From: Dehalococcoidia bacterium
Lineage (GTDB): Bacteria; Chloroflexota; Dehalococcoidia; GIF9; UBA5629
DNA length: 33,243 nt
Reading direction: 5' to 3'
NCBI GenBank assembly: GCA_007280145.1
Contig: QYPU01000022.1
Location: forward strand, 1-33,243
Below are positions 7,912 through 14,614 of the stretch, in pieces; positions within the stretch are counted from its first letter, which is position 1; each line of letters begins with the position of its first letter. Below the pieces are notes generated by a model that made no database searches, had not been told where the DNA came from, and saw only the letters and a program-made list of their open reading frames with translations. The position numbers and the translations under genes were made by a program.

Positions 7912-8631
7912 ATGATAACCTTAAGCATTGATGGCCGTGAGTTGAAAGCCGAAAAAGGGCAAACAATTCTCCAGGTAGCTAGCGAAAACGGCATTGATAT
8001 ACCCACTCTCTGCTACCATGAGGCTTTGGAGCCCTATGGTGCCTGTCGGCTATGTGTCGTAGAGATTTTCAAGGGAGGGCGGTCCAGGGTAGTAGCCTCC
8101 TGTCTTTATCCGGTGGAAGAAGGGTTAGAAGTAAAGACCAGTTCACCTCGGGTATTAGATAACCGCAAGATGATATTGGAGCTGCTTTTAGCCCGATGTT
8201 GTAAAAATAAGGTAATACAGGAATTAGCCGCACAGATGGGCATTGAGCAGCCCTCGTTCAAGCCAGAATACCTGGAAGACAACGATTGTATTCTCTGTGG
8301 TTTGTGCGTTAGAGCTTGTGAGCAAGTTGTTGGGGTGAGTGCTATTAGCCTAGTTAATCGTGGGATAACCAAAGAGGTTGCGCCTCCTTTCTTTGAGGCA
8401 GCTACAGCTTGTATCGGTTGCGGCTCCTGCTATTATGTTTGTCCTACTGGTGCCATAAAGATGGAAGATAAGGGAGATACCAGGATAATACATAACTGGA
8501 AGGTCGAGTTTAAACTCAAGAAGTGTAAAGTATGCGGTAATTACTGGGCACCAGAAAAGCAGCTAGATTATATCAGGGATAAATTGCATCTACCTGAAGA
8601 ATTCTTTGATGTCTGCCCCGATTGCAAGTAA
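7912..8631 (+). CDS. NuoG/HydA N-terminal-like iron-sulfur protein without hydrogenase domain
   Basis: A 239-residue electron-transfer subunit. A plant-type [2Fe-2S] domain (C34, C45, C48, C64) leads into a region that in NuoG and HydA normally holds the His-Cys [4Fe-4S] motif. Here that motif is absent: only C96-C97 lie between residues 65 and 125. Two ferredoxin-type [4Fe-4S] motifs follow (C126/129/132/136 and C167/170/173/177). The C-terminus is a putative zinc ribbon (C205, C208, C235, C238). No H-cluster domain follows, so this is not a hydrogenase. It starts one base after the NuoF-like stop and ends the cluster. It probably bridges electrons between the ferredoxin-reducing oxidoreductase and the diaphorase; that is inference from the gene order. 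Confidence 0.88.
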   Translation: MITLSIDGRELKAEKGQTILQVASENGIDIPTLCYHEALEPYGACRLCVVEIFKGGRSRVVASCLYPVEEGLEVKTSSPRVLDNRKMILELLLARCCKNKVIQELAAQMGIEQPSFKPEYLEDNDCILCGLCVRACEQVVGVSAISLVNRGITKEVAPPFFEAATACIGCGSCYYVCPTGAIKMEDKGDTRIIHNWKVEFKLKKCKVCGNYWAPEKQLDYIRDKLHLPEEFFDVCPDCK

Positions 8632-8662
8632 TCGCACCACCTTGAAGCCTTCTGCTAATTCC

Positions 8663-8692
8663 TTGACTCTGTCAAACTGGTTAACCTATACT
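8663..8692 (+). promoter_or_regulatory. Promoter for tRNA-Pro
   Basis: TTGACT (8663-8668), an 18-nt spacer and TATACT (8687-8692) predict a start at about 8699-8700, at the 5' end of the tRNA. This argues that the tRNA is transcribed on its own and not only by readthrough from the redox cluster. Confidence 0.6.
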
Positions 8693-8700
8693 TTCTGCTA

Positions 8701-8773
8701 CGGGGTGTAGCGCAGTGGGTAGCGCGCATGGTTTGGGACCATGAGGTCGGAGGTTCAAATCCTCTCACCCCGA
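8701..8773 (+). tRNA. tRNA-Pro (anticodon TGG)
   Basis: Acceptor stem CGGGGTG pairs with CACCCCG, discriminator A at 8773. The D arm is GCGC-A-GTGGGTA-GCGC, the anticodon loop is TTTGGGA (anticodon TGG), and the T arm is GAGG-TTCAAAT-CCTC. The 3' CCA is not encoded. It lies between the redox cluster and the convergent lexA operon. Confidence 0.97.
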
Positions 8774-8801
8774 CTGATTTATCTCCTTCTTGAATCCAGA
8801 C

Positions 8802-9074
8802 TTATCGGCAGAAGGGACATTTAATAGGTGAGTCAATTACCTTGGCTTTAATATAAATGTTGCCGTGGCGAGGGCAGGTGAGTTGATAGTGCGCTCGTAC
8901 TATTTGAAGGTCAGTATCTTCTATCTTCGGCTCTGAAAAATAGCTAATGGTTTCGATTATCCCTTTTGCTCCGTTTCCGTTATAAGATGTGCCACACTTG
9001 GGGCACCGAGTGGCATCAGGAAGTGCAATACATCCACACTTGGGGCACTGGACAGTTTCTTTTACCGCTTGCAT
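8802..9074 (-). CDS. Small double zinc-ribbon protein
   Basis: A 90-residue protein with an N-terminal zinc ribbon (CPKCG at residues 10-14, CPKCG again at residues 24-28) and a second cysteine set near the C-terminus (CPRHG, then CPFC four residues from the end). No catalytic domain is visible. It is the third gene in the direction lexA, DUF6504-like, zinc ribbon, 60 bases after its neighbour, and probably shares their transcript. An AGGAG lies about 12 bases before the ATG, which is long. Its function is unknown; nucleic-acid or protein binding would be typical for such ribbons. Confidence 0.75.
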   Translation of the reverse strand: MQAVKETVQCPKCGCIALPDATRCPKCGTSYNGNGAKGIIETISYFSEPKIEDTDLQIVRAHYQLTCPRHGNIYIKAKVIDSPIKCPFCR

Positions 9075-9134
9075 GGCTCAATAAGTCTCCTCTCTTTTAT
9101 AACTGTGCGCTTTTTTGTTTCCTGTATTCCGGTC

Positions 9135-9389
9135 CTAATCGTAGATTTTGCTGAGATACCAGAGGTTGGATGTAACATCACGATAAATGTCGCAAATAAG
9201 GCCCTTGCTTGTCCTGACTCTGAAGTAGTTCTTTAAAAGCTCCTGTGCCCACAATTGCTCAGGCACATGCCATTGCCGATAGATTCTGGTCACACGCTCA
9301 GCCTTTCCATTTCTAGTAATGTTTAGAGGTGTACCTTCAATATTGGTGGTTACTCTCAGTTCCTCTGGTTTTTCAAGTAGTTTAGTCAT
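9135..9389 (-). CDS. DUF6504-like small protein
   Basis: An 84-residue protein with the pattern of a short family that I recognise as DUF6504-like: an N-terminal EELRVTTNIEGTPLNITRNG strand region, RIYRQWHVPEQLW, a YFRVRTSKGLICDIYRD block and a terminal WYLSKIYD. In other bacteria such proteins are found near, or joined to, Y-family DNA polymerase/ImuB genes in SOS cassettes. The position directly downstream of lexA (78-base gap, same strand) agrees with a DNA-damage link. The start has a strong AAGGAGG upstream. Biochemical function is not known to me; the family assignment is from pattern memory. Confidence 0.75.
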   Translation of the reverse strand: MTKLLEKPEELRVTTNIEGTPLNITRNGKAERVTRIYRQWHVPEQLWAQELLKNYFRVRTSKGLICDIYRDVTSNLWYLSKIYD

Positions 9390-9467
9390 TTCTAACCTCC
9401 TTTACATTAACTGGAATGTAAGCAATTCTTGCCTATCATTACCACAAGTGACTCTTAATTTTTTAGG

Positions 9468-10094
9468 TCATAGTTTCCTAATAACCCCGATAACCCTTCC
9501 TTGGATTTCTATATCTTCTGGGTTCACATATATCGGCTTCATCTGGCTGTTGGCTGGCTGGAGGCAAATCCTCCCAGTTTCTTGGAAGAACCTCTTTAGC
9601 GTTACCTCCTGTTTGTCCTTTAGCCAGGCAGCTACTACATCACCATCTTCAGCAGTATTTGCTGGCTCCATCAAAACAATGTCGCCATCATCAATGAGGG
9701 CATCCATCATTGAGAGCCCGTTCACCTTCAGGGCGTAAACTTCCTTTCCCTGGGTTAACTCTTCAGTTAGCTGTAGCACTTCTATAGCTTCGCTTGTCCA
9801 TGTCTCTGAACTTGGCACAGGAATTGGTTCTCCGGCGGCGATGCTGCCTAAAAGTGGCACCCGAATGGTATTCTTTCTGTCGAGTAGTTGAATGCTTCTA
9901 AAAACCTCAGGGTCCCGGTGAATGTAACCTTCCCTCTCTAATACATTCAAATGATGCTGGACAACTGCAGTAGAGCTTAGACTGCAACCTCTCAGGATAT
10001 CCCTGACTGTCGGAGCGTAGCCCCTGTCGTCAACAAAATCGTGGATAAACTTCAGTATGCGTTGCCTTGTTTGGCTTTTGCCTGGTTTTCTCAT
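9468..10094 (-). CDS. lexA: LexA repressor
   Basis: A 208-residue SOS repressor and self-cleaving protease of the S24 family. The N-terminal winged helix (RQRILKFIHDF; YAPTVRDILRGC; TAVVQHHLNVLEREG) binds DNA. The cleavage site is Ala87-Gly88 in SIAAGEP, and the catalytic dyad is Ser128 (GLSMMDALI) and Lys167 (VTLKRFF). RecA-stimulated cleavage at A87-G88 would derepress the operon. AAGGA precedes the ATG by about 6 bases. Its own upstream region carries a near-consensus promoter and a Gram-positive-type LexA box, so autoregulation is expected. The two small downstream genes are likely co-transcribed. Confidence 0.96.
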   Translation of the reverse strand: MRKPGKSQTRQRILKFIHDFVDDRGYAPTVRDILRGCSLSSTAVVQHHLNVLEREGYIHRDPEVFRSIQLLDRKNTIRVPLLGSIAAGEPIPVPSSETWTSEAIEVLQLTEELTQGKEVYALKVNGLSMMDALIDDGDIVLMEPANTAEDGDVVAAWLKDKQEVTLKRFFQETGRICLQPANSQMKPIYVNPEDIEIQGRVIGVIRKL

Positions 10095-10112
10095 CCTATA
10101 TCCTTTGGTTTC

Positions 10113-10126
10113 CGAACACGTGTTTT
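10113..10126 (-). promoter_or_regulatory. LexA box (Bacillus/Cheo type)
   Basis: CGAACACGTGTTTT matches the Gram-positive SOS box CGAACRNRYGTTYC at all but the last position. It lies 19 bases upstream of the lexA start codon and about 16-29 bases downstream of the predicted transcription start, suiting a roadblock or occlusion type of repression. A weaker second match, GAAC-N4-GTTT, lies at 10128-10141 on the same strand, close to the predicted start point. Confidence 0.75.
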
Positions 10127-10148
10127 ATAAACTATTGTTCTACAAACA

Positions 10149-10177
10149 AGTGTACACAAATTTTGTCCTTTTGTCAA
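10149..10177 (-). promoter_or_regulatory. lexA promoter
   Basis: Read on the minus strand: TTGACA (10172-10177), a 17-nt spacer, TACACT (10149-10154). Transcription would start near 10142 and give a leader of about 48 nt containing the LexA box. Confidence 0.7.
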
Positions 10178-10453
10178 GACCTTTGAGGTTTAACCTGGTT
10201 ATCATTTGGAATTGCTGCCAATTGAAAGCTGGTAGTTGCCAAAAGCCAGACTCTTTTGAACCGAATCATAGTTATCTGATTCAGTTTGCCTGCTGTCCCA
10301 AGTGATGTGGCAGCTTCTGAGATTAATCAGGGACTGCTAGATAAAGGGTTAGAAGTAATCGGTGCTTCTTTGACCAAGGCTGTGGGGAAAAAGAAGGCAA
10401 TTATAGCAGGCAAGGCTGCTTCGAGCAGACAAAAGTGCAGCATAGTGGCTATT
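10178..10453. other. Intergenic region between lexA promoter and iorB end
   Basis: No confident gene. The plus strand has an open frame from 10280 whose middle part (SDVAASEINQGLLDKGLE; IGASLTKAVGKKKAI) looks protein-like, but it has only a TTG start, no ribosome site, and runs into the antisense of iorB. It may be a decayed gene fragment. A small hairpin CTGCT-TCG-AGCAG (10416-10428) lies downstream of iorB but lacks a T tract, so it is only a weak terminator candidate. Confidence 0.3.
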
Positions 10454-11071
10454 CTATTGCTTTACGAGCTCTATACCCTTGTTGAAAGCTTTCATATTAG
10501 CCTCAATCTCTTTAGGAAAGGTCTCTTGTAATATAGGCTCCACTGATTTCTCGTCTAGCGGCAGAACGCCGGAGCCAATAAGGGCGCCGATAAGAATTGA
10601 ATTGGCGAATATAGGACTCCCCATTTTTTGTGCTTCCTCGGTGGCATTTACTATCCATGTTTTGGCCGACAGCTCCTTAATGGCTTCCATCAGCTTATCC
10701 AAGTCCGGGTATTCAGCCTGACCACCGGTGACGTCAATGGAGTATATTGGCCTGGGGTTGATTATAGTGACGATAGCTGGGTTGCCGAACTGCCTCATCA
10801 TTCGCAAGGTTTCCACCGGTTCCATACCGAGGATGATATCAGCATGGCCATCGGGAATGAATGGGCTGTACTGGGTTTCTCTTGAAATTCTGACGTGGCT
10901 CATAACGGGGCCACCTCGTTGGGATGCCCCATAGGTCTCTCCGATAGTCACCAGGTAGCCCTCTTTCACCAGGGCATTGCCAATAATCAGGGATATCATT
11001 ACATTGCCCTGACCACCGACGCCGGTAATAATAAGGTTAAGCGGGTCTTTCACCAATTGTTTTATGGTCAT
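10454..11071 (-). CDS. iorB: Indolepyruvate:ferredoxin oxidoreductase, beta subunit
   Basis: A 205-residue gamma-type (CoA-side) domain protein of the 2-oxoacid:ferredoxin oxidoreductase superfamily. The N-terminal LNLIITGVGGQGNVMISLIIGNAL motif (blocks: IITGVGGQGN, IIGNALVKEG) and GETYGASQRGGPVMSHVRI are characteristic of IorB. With IorA it oxidises arylpyruvates from aromatic amino acids to aryl-acetyl-CoA, reducing ferredoxin. The frame is open for 18 more codons, but ATG 11071 is preferred: GGAGG lies just upstream and the ATG overlaps the iorA stop as ATGA, typical of coupled subunits. No ferredoxin domain is fused to it. Confidence 0.94.
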   Translation of the reverse strand: MTIKQLVKDPLNLIITGVGGQGNVMISLIIGNALVKEGYLVTIGETYGASQRGGPVMSHVRISRETQYSPFIPDGHADIILGMEPVETLRMMRQFGNPAIVTIINPRPIYSIDVTGGQAEYPDLDKLMEAIKELSAKTWIVNATEEAQKMGSPIFANSILIGALIGSGVLPLDEKSVEPILQETFPKEIEANMKAFNKGIELVKQ

Positions 11072-13005
11072 GCTGCCTCCTTTATGATGGCTCCTTGTGG
11101 GCAGATGTCTGTACATACGCCGCACCCGGTGCAGATTACCTCGTCTATCTTGGACTTACCAACTTTTTTGTCCCATACCAGCCCAGGGCAGAGAAATACT
11201 CTGGTGCATAATCTGTCACAGCCACAGGCCTCTCCAATGCATTTATCTGGGTCTACATGCACTTTATACGGGGGCTTCTCCTTTTTGCCTCTCACTAGTT
11301 CACACTCACGTCGCATTATGGCTACCTTAGCACCGCCGCCCTCGGCCATCATTTCCAGCAGCGTTGCCGTGGTGCTTTCAAGGTCGAAGGGGTCGCAAAT
11401 CTCAACGCGTGCTCCCAATGAGCGGCATAAGGCTTCCATACTTACCACTTTCGTTGGTTCCCCCATGGCCGTCATTCCAGTTCCAGGGTGGGGTTGGAAA
11501 CCGGTCATGGCGGTGGCATTATTATCCAGAATGACAAGGATAAAATTCGACTGATTGTAGATGCCGTTTATCAATGCCGGGATAGTGGCATGGAAGAAGG
11601 TTGAGTCGCCGCACACGGCAAGCACTGGTTGGTTGAAGCCAAACTGTCCGAGTTTCCCTAGCCCGTTAGCTATTCCAGCTCCAGCTCCCATGCAGTGCAT
11701 TGTCCTCACCTGGAAAAAACCGGCAGGTCCCAGTGCCAGGGAGTAGCAGCCAATATCGCCGGTTACAATACCATCGCGCCCGTCCAGCTTGAGCGCGTTC
11801 TTGATTGCCCAGAAGGTAGCGCGGTGGGGACAGCCAGCGCAAAAGGTCATACTTCGTTCGGGAACGGAGCTTTTGGAGAACTCTTCTGCCTTCTTGCCAT
11901 ACTCAACATCGCGAGGTTGGTATGTGATGCTCGTTATGCTGGCTATTGCTTTAATAACCAGGTCTGGGTTTAGCTCTCCGTAGGCATTTATATGTTTCGA
12001 GCGTTTGCCATAGAAGGTAGGGCGTGGGCTATCGGCTGGCAGGTTGGCAACCATTTCCATCACGCTCCGCTCGAGAAAAGGGTCAATCTCTTCTACAAAT
12101 AGGATTTTCCGTGATTTATTCAGATGCTTTTCCACAAACTTTTCTGGTAGGGGCCATAGGGTGCCCAGCTTCAAGATACCTACCTTATCCTCCAGTTTTA
12201 ATGCCTTCACTGCGTCCTGAGAATAGAGCCAGCAGCTGCCACAAGTTATAATCAACAAATCTGCCTTATCTGGCCCCACATAATAGTTGAAAGGTGACGA
12301 TTCAAACTTTTCCTGTGCCTTGTCCAGCTTTAGATGCAGGAAGGCATGCCGCAGTGCACTCGGGACTGGCATAAATGTCGTCGGCATAACATTTCTTAAA
12401 TCGTGTATCTGGTCGAAATATGCCTTTTGTTCTTTCTTGGGCAACTCACCTAATTTTACATTGCCCCTGGCATGGGCAATACGAGTTACGCTCCGGAGCA
12501 TACACAAGGTGCCTGTCTTCTCGGCAAGGTCAAAAAGCCATTTCGTCATATCCTTGGCTTCCTGAAAAGTGCCCGGCTCTACCAGCGGAATATCCAGCCA
12601 CTTAGCTATAGGCCGTGTATCTTGCTCGTTAGAGCTGGAGATAGCCGACGGGTCATCGCAGCTTATCAAGACCAGTCCTCCCTTCCCTATGCCCGCTATG
12701 ACTAAATTCGCCAAGAAGTCAGAGACGACGTTTACCCCGTTCTGCTTCATACTTGCAAGCGCTCGAATGCCGGCGAAAGAAGCTCCAGCAGCAGCTTCCA
12801 TAGCTACCTTTTCGTTTATAGACCACTCTGCGTAAATGCCCATCTTCTTGGCTATTGGCGCCAGGCTGCCCATAATCTCCGATGATGGCGTCCCCGGGTA
12901 GGAGGCAGCAAATCCTATCCCTGCCTCTAATGCACCCCGGGCAATAGCTTCGTTACCGATAAAAAGTTGGCTGGTACCAGGGGCGTCTATATCAATAGTT
13001 GCCAT
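11068..13005 (-). CDS. iorA: Indolepyruvate:ferredoxin oxidoreductase, alpha subunit
   Basis: A 645-residue subunit, a normal IorA length. It joins the pyrimidine-binding domain (SYPGTPSSEIMGSLAP near residue 37; MKQNGVNVVSDFL), a transketolase-C-like middle domain, the diphosphate-binding domain (FCAGCPHRATFWAI; GDIGCYSLALGP; VCGDSTFFHATIPALING; ILDNNATAMTGFQPHPG) and a C-terminal two-cluster ferredoxin (cysteine-rich CIGEACGCDRLC, then CTGCGVCTDICPQGA). It reduces ferredoxin while oxidising aryl 2-oxoacids. AAGGAGG lies shortly before the ATG. It follows the FrhB-type gene by 31 bases and overlaps iorB by 4 bases, so the three form one operon. Confidence 0.96.
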   Translation of the reverse strand: MATIDIDAPGTSQLFIGNEAIARGALEAGIGFAASYPGTPSSEIMGSLAPIAKKMGIYAEWSINEKVAMEAAAGASFAGIRALASMKQNGVNVVSDFLANLVIAGIGKGGLVLISCDDPSAISSSNEQDTRPIAKWLDIPLVEPGTFQEAKDMTKWLFDLAEKTGTLCMLRSVTRIAHARGNVKLGELPKKEQKAYFDQIHDLRNVMPTTFMPVPSALRHAFLHLKLDKAQEKFESSPFNYYVGPDKADLLIITCGSCWLYSQDAVKALKLEDKVGILKLGTLWPLPEKFVEKHLNKSRKILFVEEIDPFLERSVMEMVANLPADSPRPTFYGKRSKHINAYGELNPDLVIKAIASITSITYQPRDVEYGKKAEEFSKSSVPERSMTFCAGCPHRATFWAIKNALKLDGRDGIVTGDIGCYSLALGPAGFFQVRTMHCMGAGAGIANGLGKLGQFGFNQPVLAVCGDSTFFHATIPALINGIYNQSNFILVILDNNATAMTGFQPHPGTGMTAMGEPTKVVSMEALCRSLGARVEICDPFDLESTTATLLEMMAEGGGAKVAIMRRECELVRGKKEKPPYKVHVDPDKCIGEACGCDRLCTRVFLCPGLVWDKKVGKSKIDEVICTGCGVCTDICPQGAIIKEAA

Positions 13006-13036
13006 GTTACTTACCTCCTTGATTTCCTATCTACTG

Positions 13037-14149
13037 CTAGGCCAATAACTTGTCTGCCAGGGCCGGTGATAAACCAACATAGAGCAGGTTCTTTTTATCA
13101 CCACTCCTCTTGATGATTTCCTTTAATGCCCGTTTCTTTTTGAGCAGCGCTGCCTCCTTAAGATGAGCTAGATTCTGCGGAGGCAACTTATCAGTCTCAA
13201 GTTTCCCTTTTGCTTTAGCCATCTCCATAAGCTTAGCGCCAACATCGGTGCGAATAATAACCGTATTCCAACCTTCGATCCCCTCTACCGAGCCAACCGA
13301 AATATCGGCGAACTCTGATGTCATATCCAAACAATAAGCGCAGGTGGGTATGGTGAATTTCCTGATTTGCTCCAGGGGGAACGAGATTTTACCTGACGGG
13401 GTGTAGGCGTCAAACCTGTTTGCTGGAGGCGGTGGAATATCAAATTTGGTTACCCGAGGTAGGTCAAGGTTCTCTCTCAAGAACTGATAGAATCCATCGG
13501 GAGACAGAGCCCAGGTGCAGAACAAGCCGATTACCAGCTTAACATTGTTTATACTAATCCTGTTCTCAGGTGGCTCTTTTTTCATCTTGGTCAGGGCTAG
13601 AGCCTGGCATGGCATGGCAACTATTCCCAAGCTATGGTTGCTGTCTTTTAGGAAATGATTATAGGTTTCCAATATAGGGCATGCCATATAATTGGAGCCG
13701 GCCCCTTGAAGCACCTCCTCCGCACTTTGGGCCAAAAAGGCAATTGGAGTCTTGTCTTCGGATGTCCTGGTTAAGATTGCGTTGTCAATGAGTCCTTCTG
13801 CTAGTGCTAATGATAAGAGTGTGGTTACCGTTCCGCCATATTGCGCTTTCTCTTTAATCTGTGCATCCGTTGACCTTGCTATCAGCACTTCTTTGGTAGT
13901 GCCTAGTTCATCCTCGCTATATGGTACCCCGAAAACTTGCTGGCTAATGGCATCCATATCCGTGTAGGTACGTGGGCAATATTTGTAACACTGCCCTTCT
14001 GATAGGGTACAATTATCTAGAAGCACTATCTTGCCTTTATAGGGTACCAAGTAAGGGCAACCACCAGTACAGGCGCCACATAGAGTGCATAAGTCCTTAT
14101 CTATAACTTCATTCAGTAGCTCCTTGCAGCCTTTAACCTTTGTATCCAT
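13037..14149 (-). CDS. FrhB/FdhB-family iron-sulfur flavoprotein
   Basis: A 370-residue protein of the coenzyme F420 hydrogenase/dehydrogenase beta-subunit family. The N-terminal ferredoxin-like part has CTLCGACTGGC (C21, C24, C27, C31), then C47, C54 and C58 (QCYKYCPRT). The FrhB-type N and C domains follow, with conserved blocks QYGGTVTTLLSLALAEGLID, VAMPCQALALTKM, LFCTWALSPDGF and CAYCLDMTSEFADISVGS. Family members move electrons between ferredoxin-like centres and F420 or another carrier, usually through FAD. Lying directly upstream of iorA, it is a candidate acceptor or partner for ferredoxin reduced by Ior. AGGAGGAG gives a good ribosome site. The real electron partner is unknown. Confidence 0.88.
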   Translation of the reverse strand: MDTKVKGCKELLNEVIDKDLCTLCGACTGGCPYLVPYKGKIVLLDNCTLSEGQCYKYCPRTYTDMDAISQQVFGVPYSEDELGTTKEVLIARSTDAQIKEKAQYGGTVTTLLSLALAEGLIDNAILTRTSEDKTPIAFLAQSAEEVLQGAGSNYMACPILETYNHFLKDSNHSLGIVAMPCQALALTKMKKEPPENRISINNVKLVIGLFCTWALSPDGFYQFLRENLDLPRVTKFDIPPPPANRFDAYTPSGKISFPLEQIRKFTIPTCAYCLDMTSEFADISVGSVEGIEGWNTVIIRTDVGAKLMEMAKAKGKLETDKLPPQNLAHLKEAALLKKKRALKEIIKRSGDKKNLLYVGLSPALADKLLA

Positions 14150-14195
14150 AAGCTCCTCCTTTTTGGATTATCCTTATTCACCATGCGTCGGAAGT

Positions 14196-14321
14196 TCATG
14201 CTAAGTTCTGTATTGTGCCATCAGGAATAACCGCTACCTTGGCACCCTTTTGGAATTCTAACTCCCTCTTGCCCTCTTCATACCACATCTGTTTGGGAAC
14301 AGATATTGTCTTAGCGCTCAT
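14196..14321 (-). CDS. Small ORF of unknown function
   Basis: A 41-residue reading frame, too short for most gene finders. It begins MSAKTISVPKQMWYEEGKRE and ends KVAVIPDGTIQNLA. A GAGGG lies about 6 bases before the ATG, on the same strand as its neighbours. The pattern W-Y-x-E-x4-L-E-F-x2-G-x2-V-x-V-I loosely recalls the start of LarA/DUF2088-type proteins, which would make it a truncated remnant, but this resemblance is weak and from memory. It sits between the opine-dehydrogenase operon and the frhB-iorAB operon. Confidence 0.4.
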   Translation of the reverse strand: MSAKTISVPKQMWYEEGKRELEFQKGAKVAVIPDGTIQNLA

Positions 14322-14341
14322 TAAGCCCTCTTATATGGTCA

Positions 14342-14602
14342 ATCATCTAGGCTAGCCAGTGGTCGTCCCAGGCCGACATTTACCTTAGCATTAATAGACA
14401 CAGGGACTCCCATTTCCTCAGCTATCTTTTTAGCTGGTGTGCTCGCATCCTTTTCTACAACGGAGATAAGGTTGAGGGTAAAGACCGAATCGACCTCAGG
14501 AGCAATATACTCCACTTCCGCACATAATATACACTTCCCCTTTCTTCCTCCTGGTATTATTGCCGGTGGGCTCAGTACGCAGCCATGTTTTTCTACATTA
14601 AT
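14342..14602 (-). pseudogene. Open frame without a start codon, possible gene remnant
   Basis: On the minus strand 87 codons are open between TGA (14603-14605) and TGA (14339-14341). The translation looks like real protein (SPPAIIPGGRKGKCILCAEV; EVDSVFTLNLISVVEKDAS; KKIAEEMGVPVSINAKVNVG). No ATG lies in the frame; only an ATT at the far 5' end and a GTG without a ribosome site are available. An AGGAGG occurs inside it, not before it. It may be a fragment of a gene inactivated by deletion or frameshift, perhaps the same gene as the 41-residue ORF just downstream. I do not recognise the family. Confidence 0.4.
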
Positions 14603-14614
14603 TCATGTCAGATA

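Noticed and set aside
5577..8631. NAD-linked [FeFe]-hydrogenase operon
   Set aside because: The subunits resemble HydC, HydB and the HydA N-terminus, but the last gene ends at residue 239 and no H-cluster cysteine motifs follow.
5577..8631. Fragment of a respiratory complex I operon
   Set aside because: No membrane subunits (NuoA, H, J-N) and no NuoB/C/D are present, and the genes are coupled to porB.
10416..10428. Terminator downstream of iorB
   Set aside because: The stem is only 5 bp and no T tract follows on either strand.
10895..11554. 219-codon plus-strand frame opposite iorA/iorB
   Set aside because: Antisense shadow; the minus strand encodes conserved Ior motifs across the same bases.
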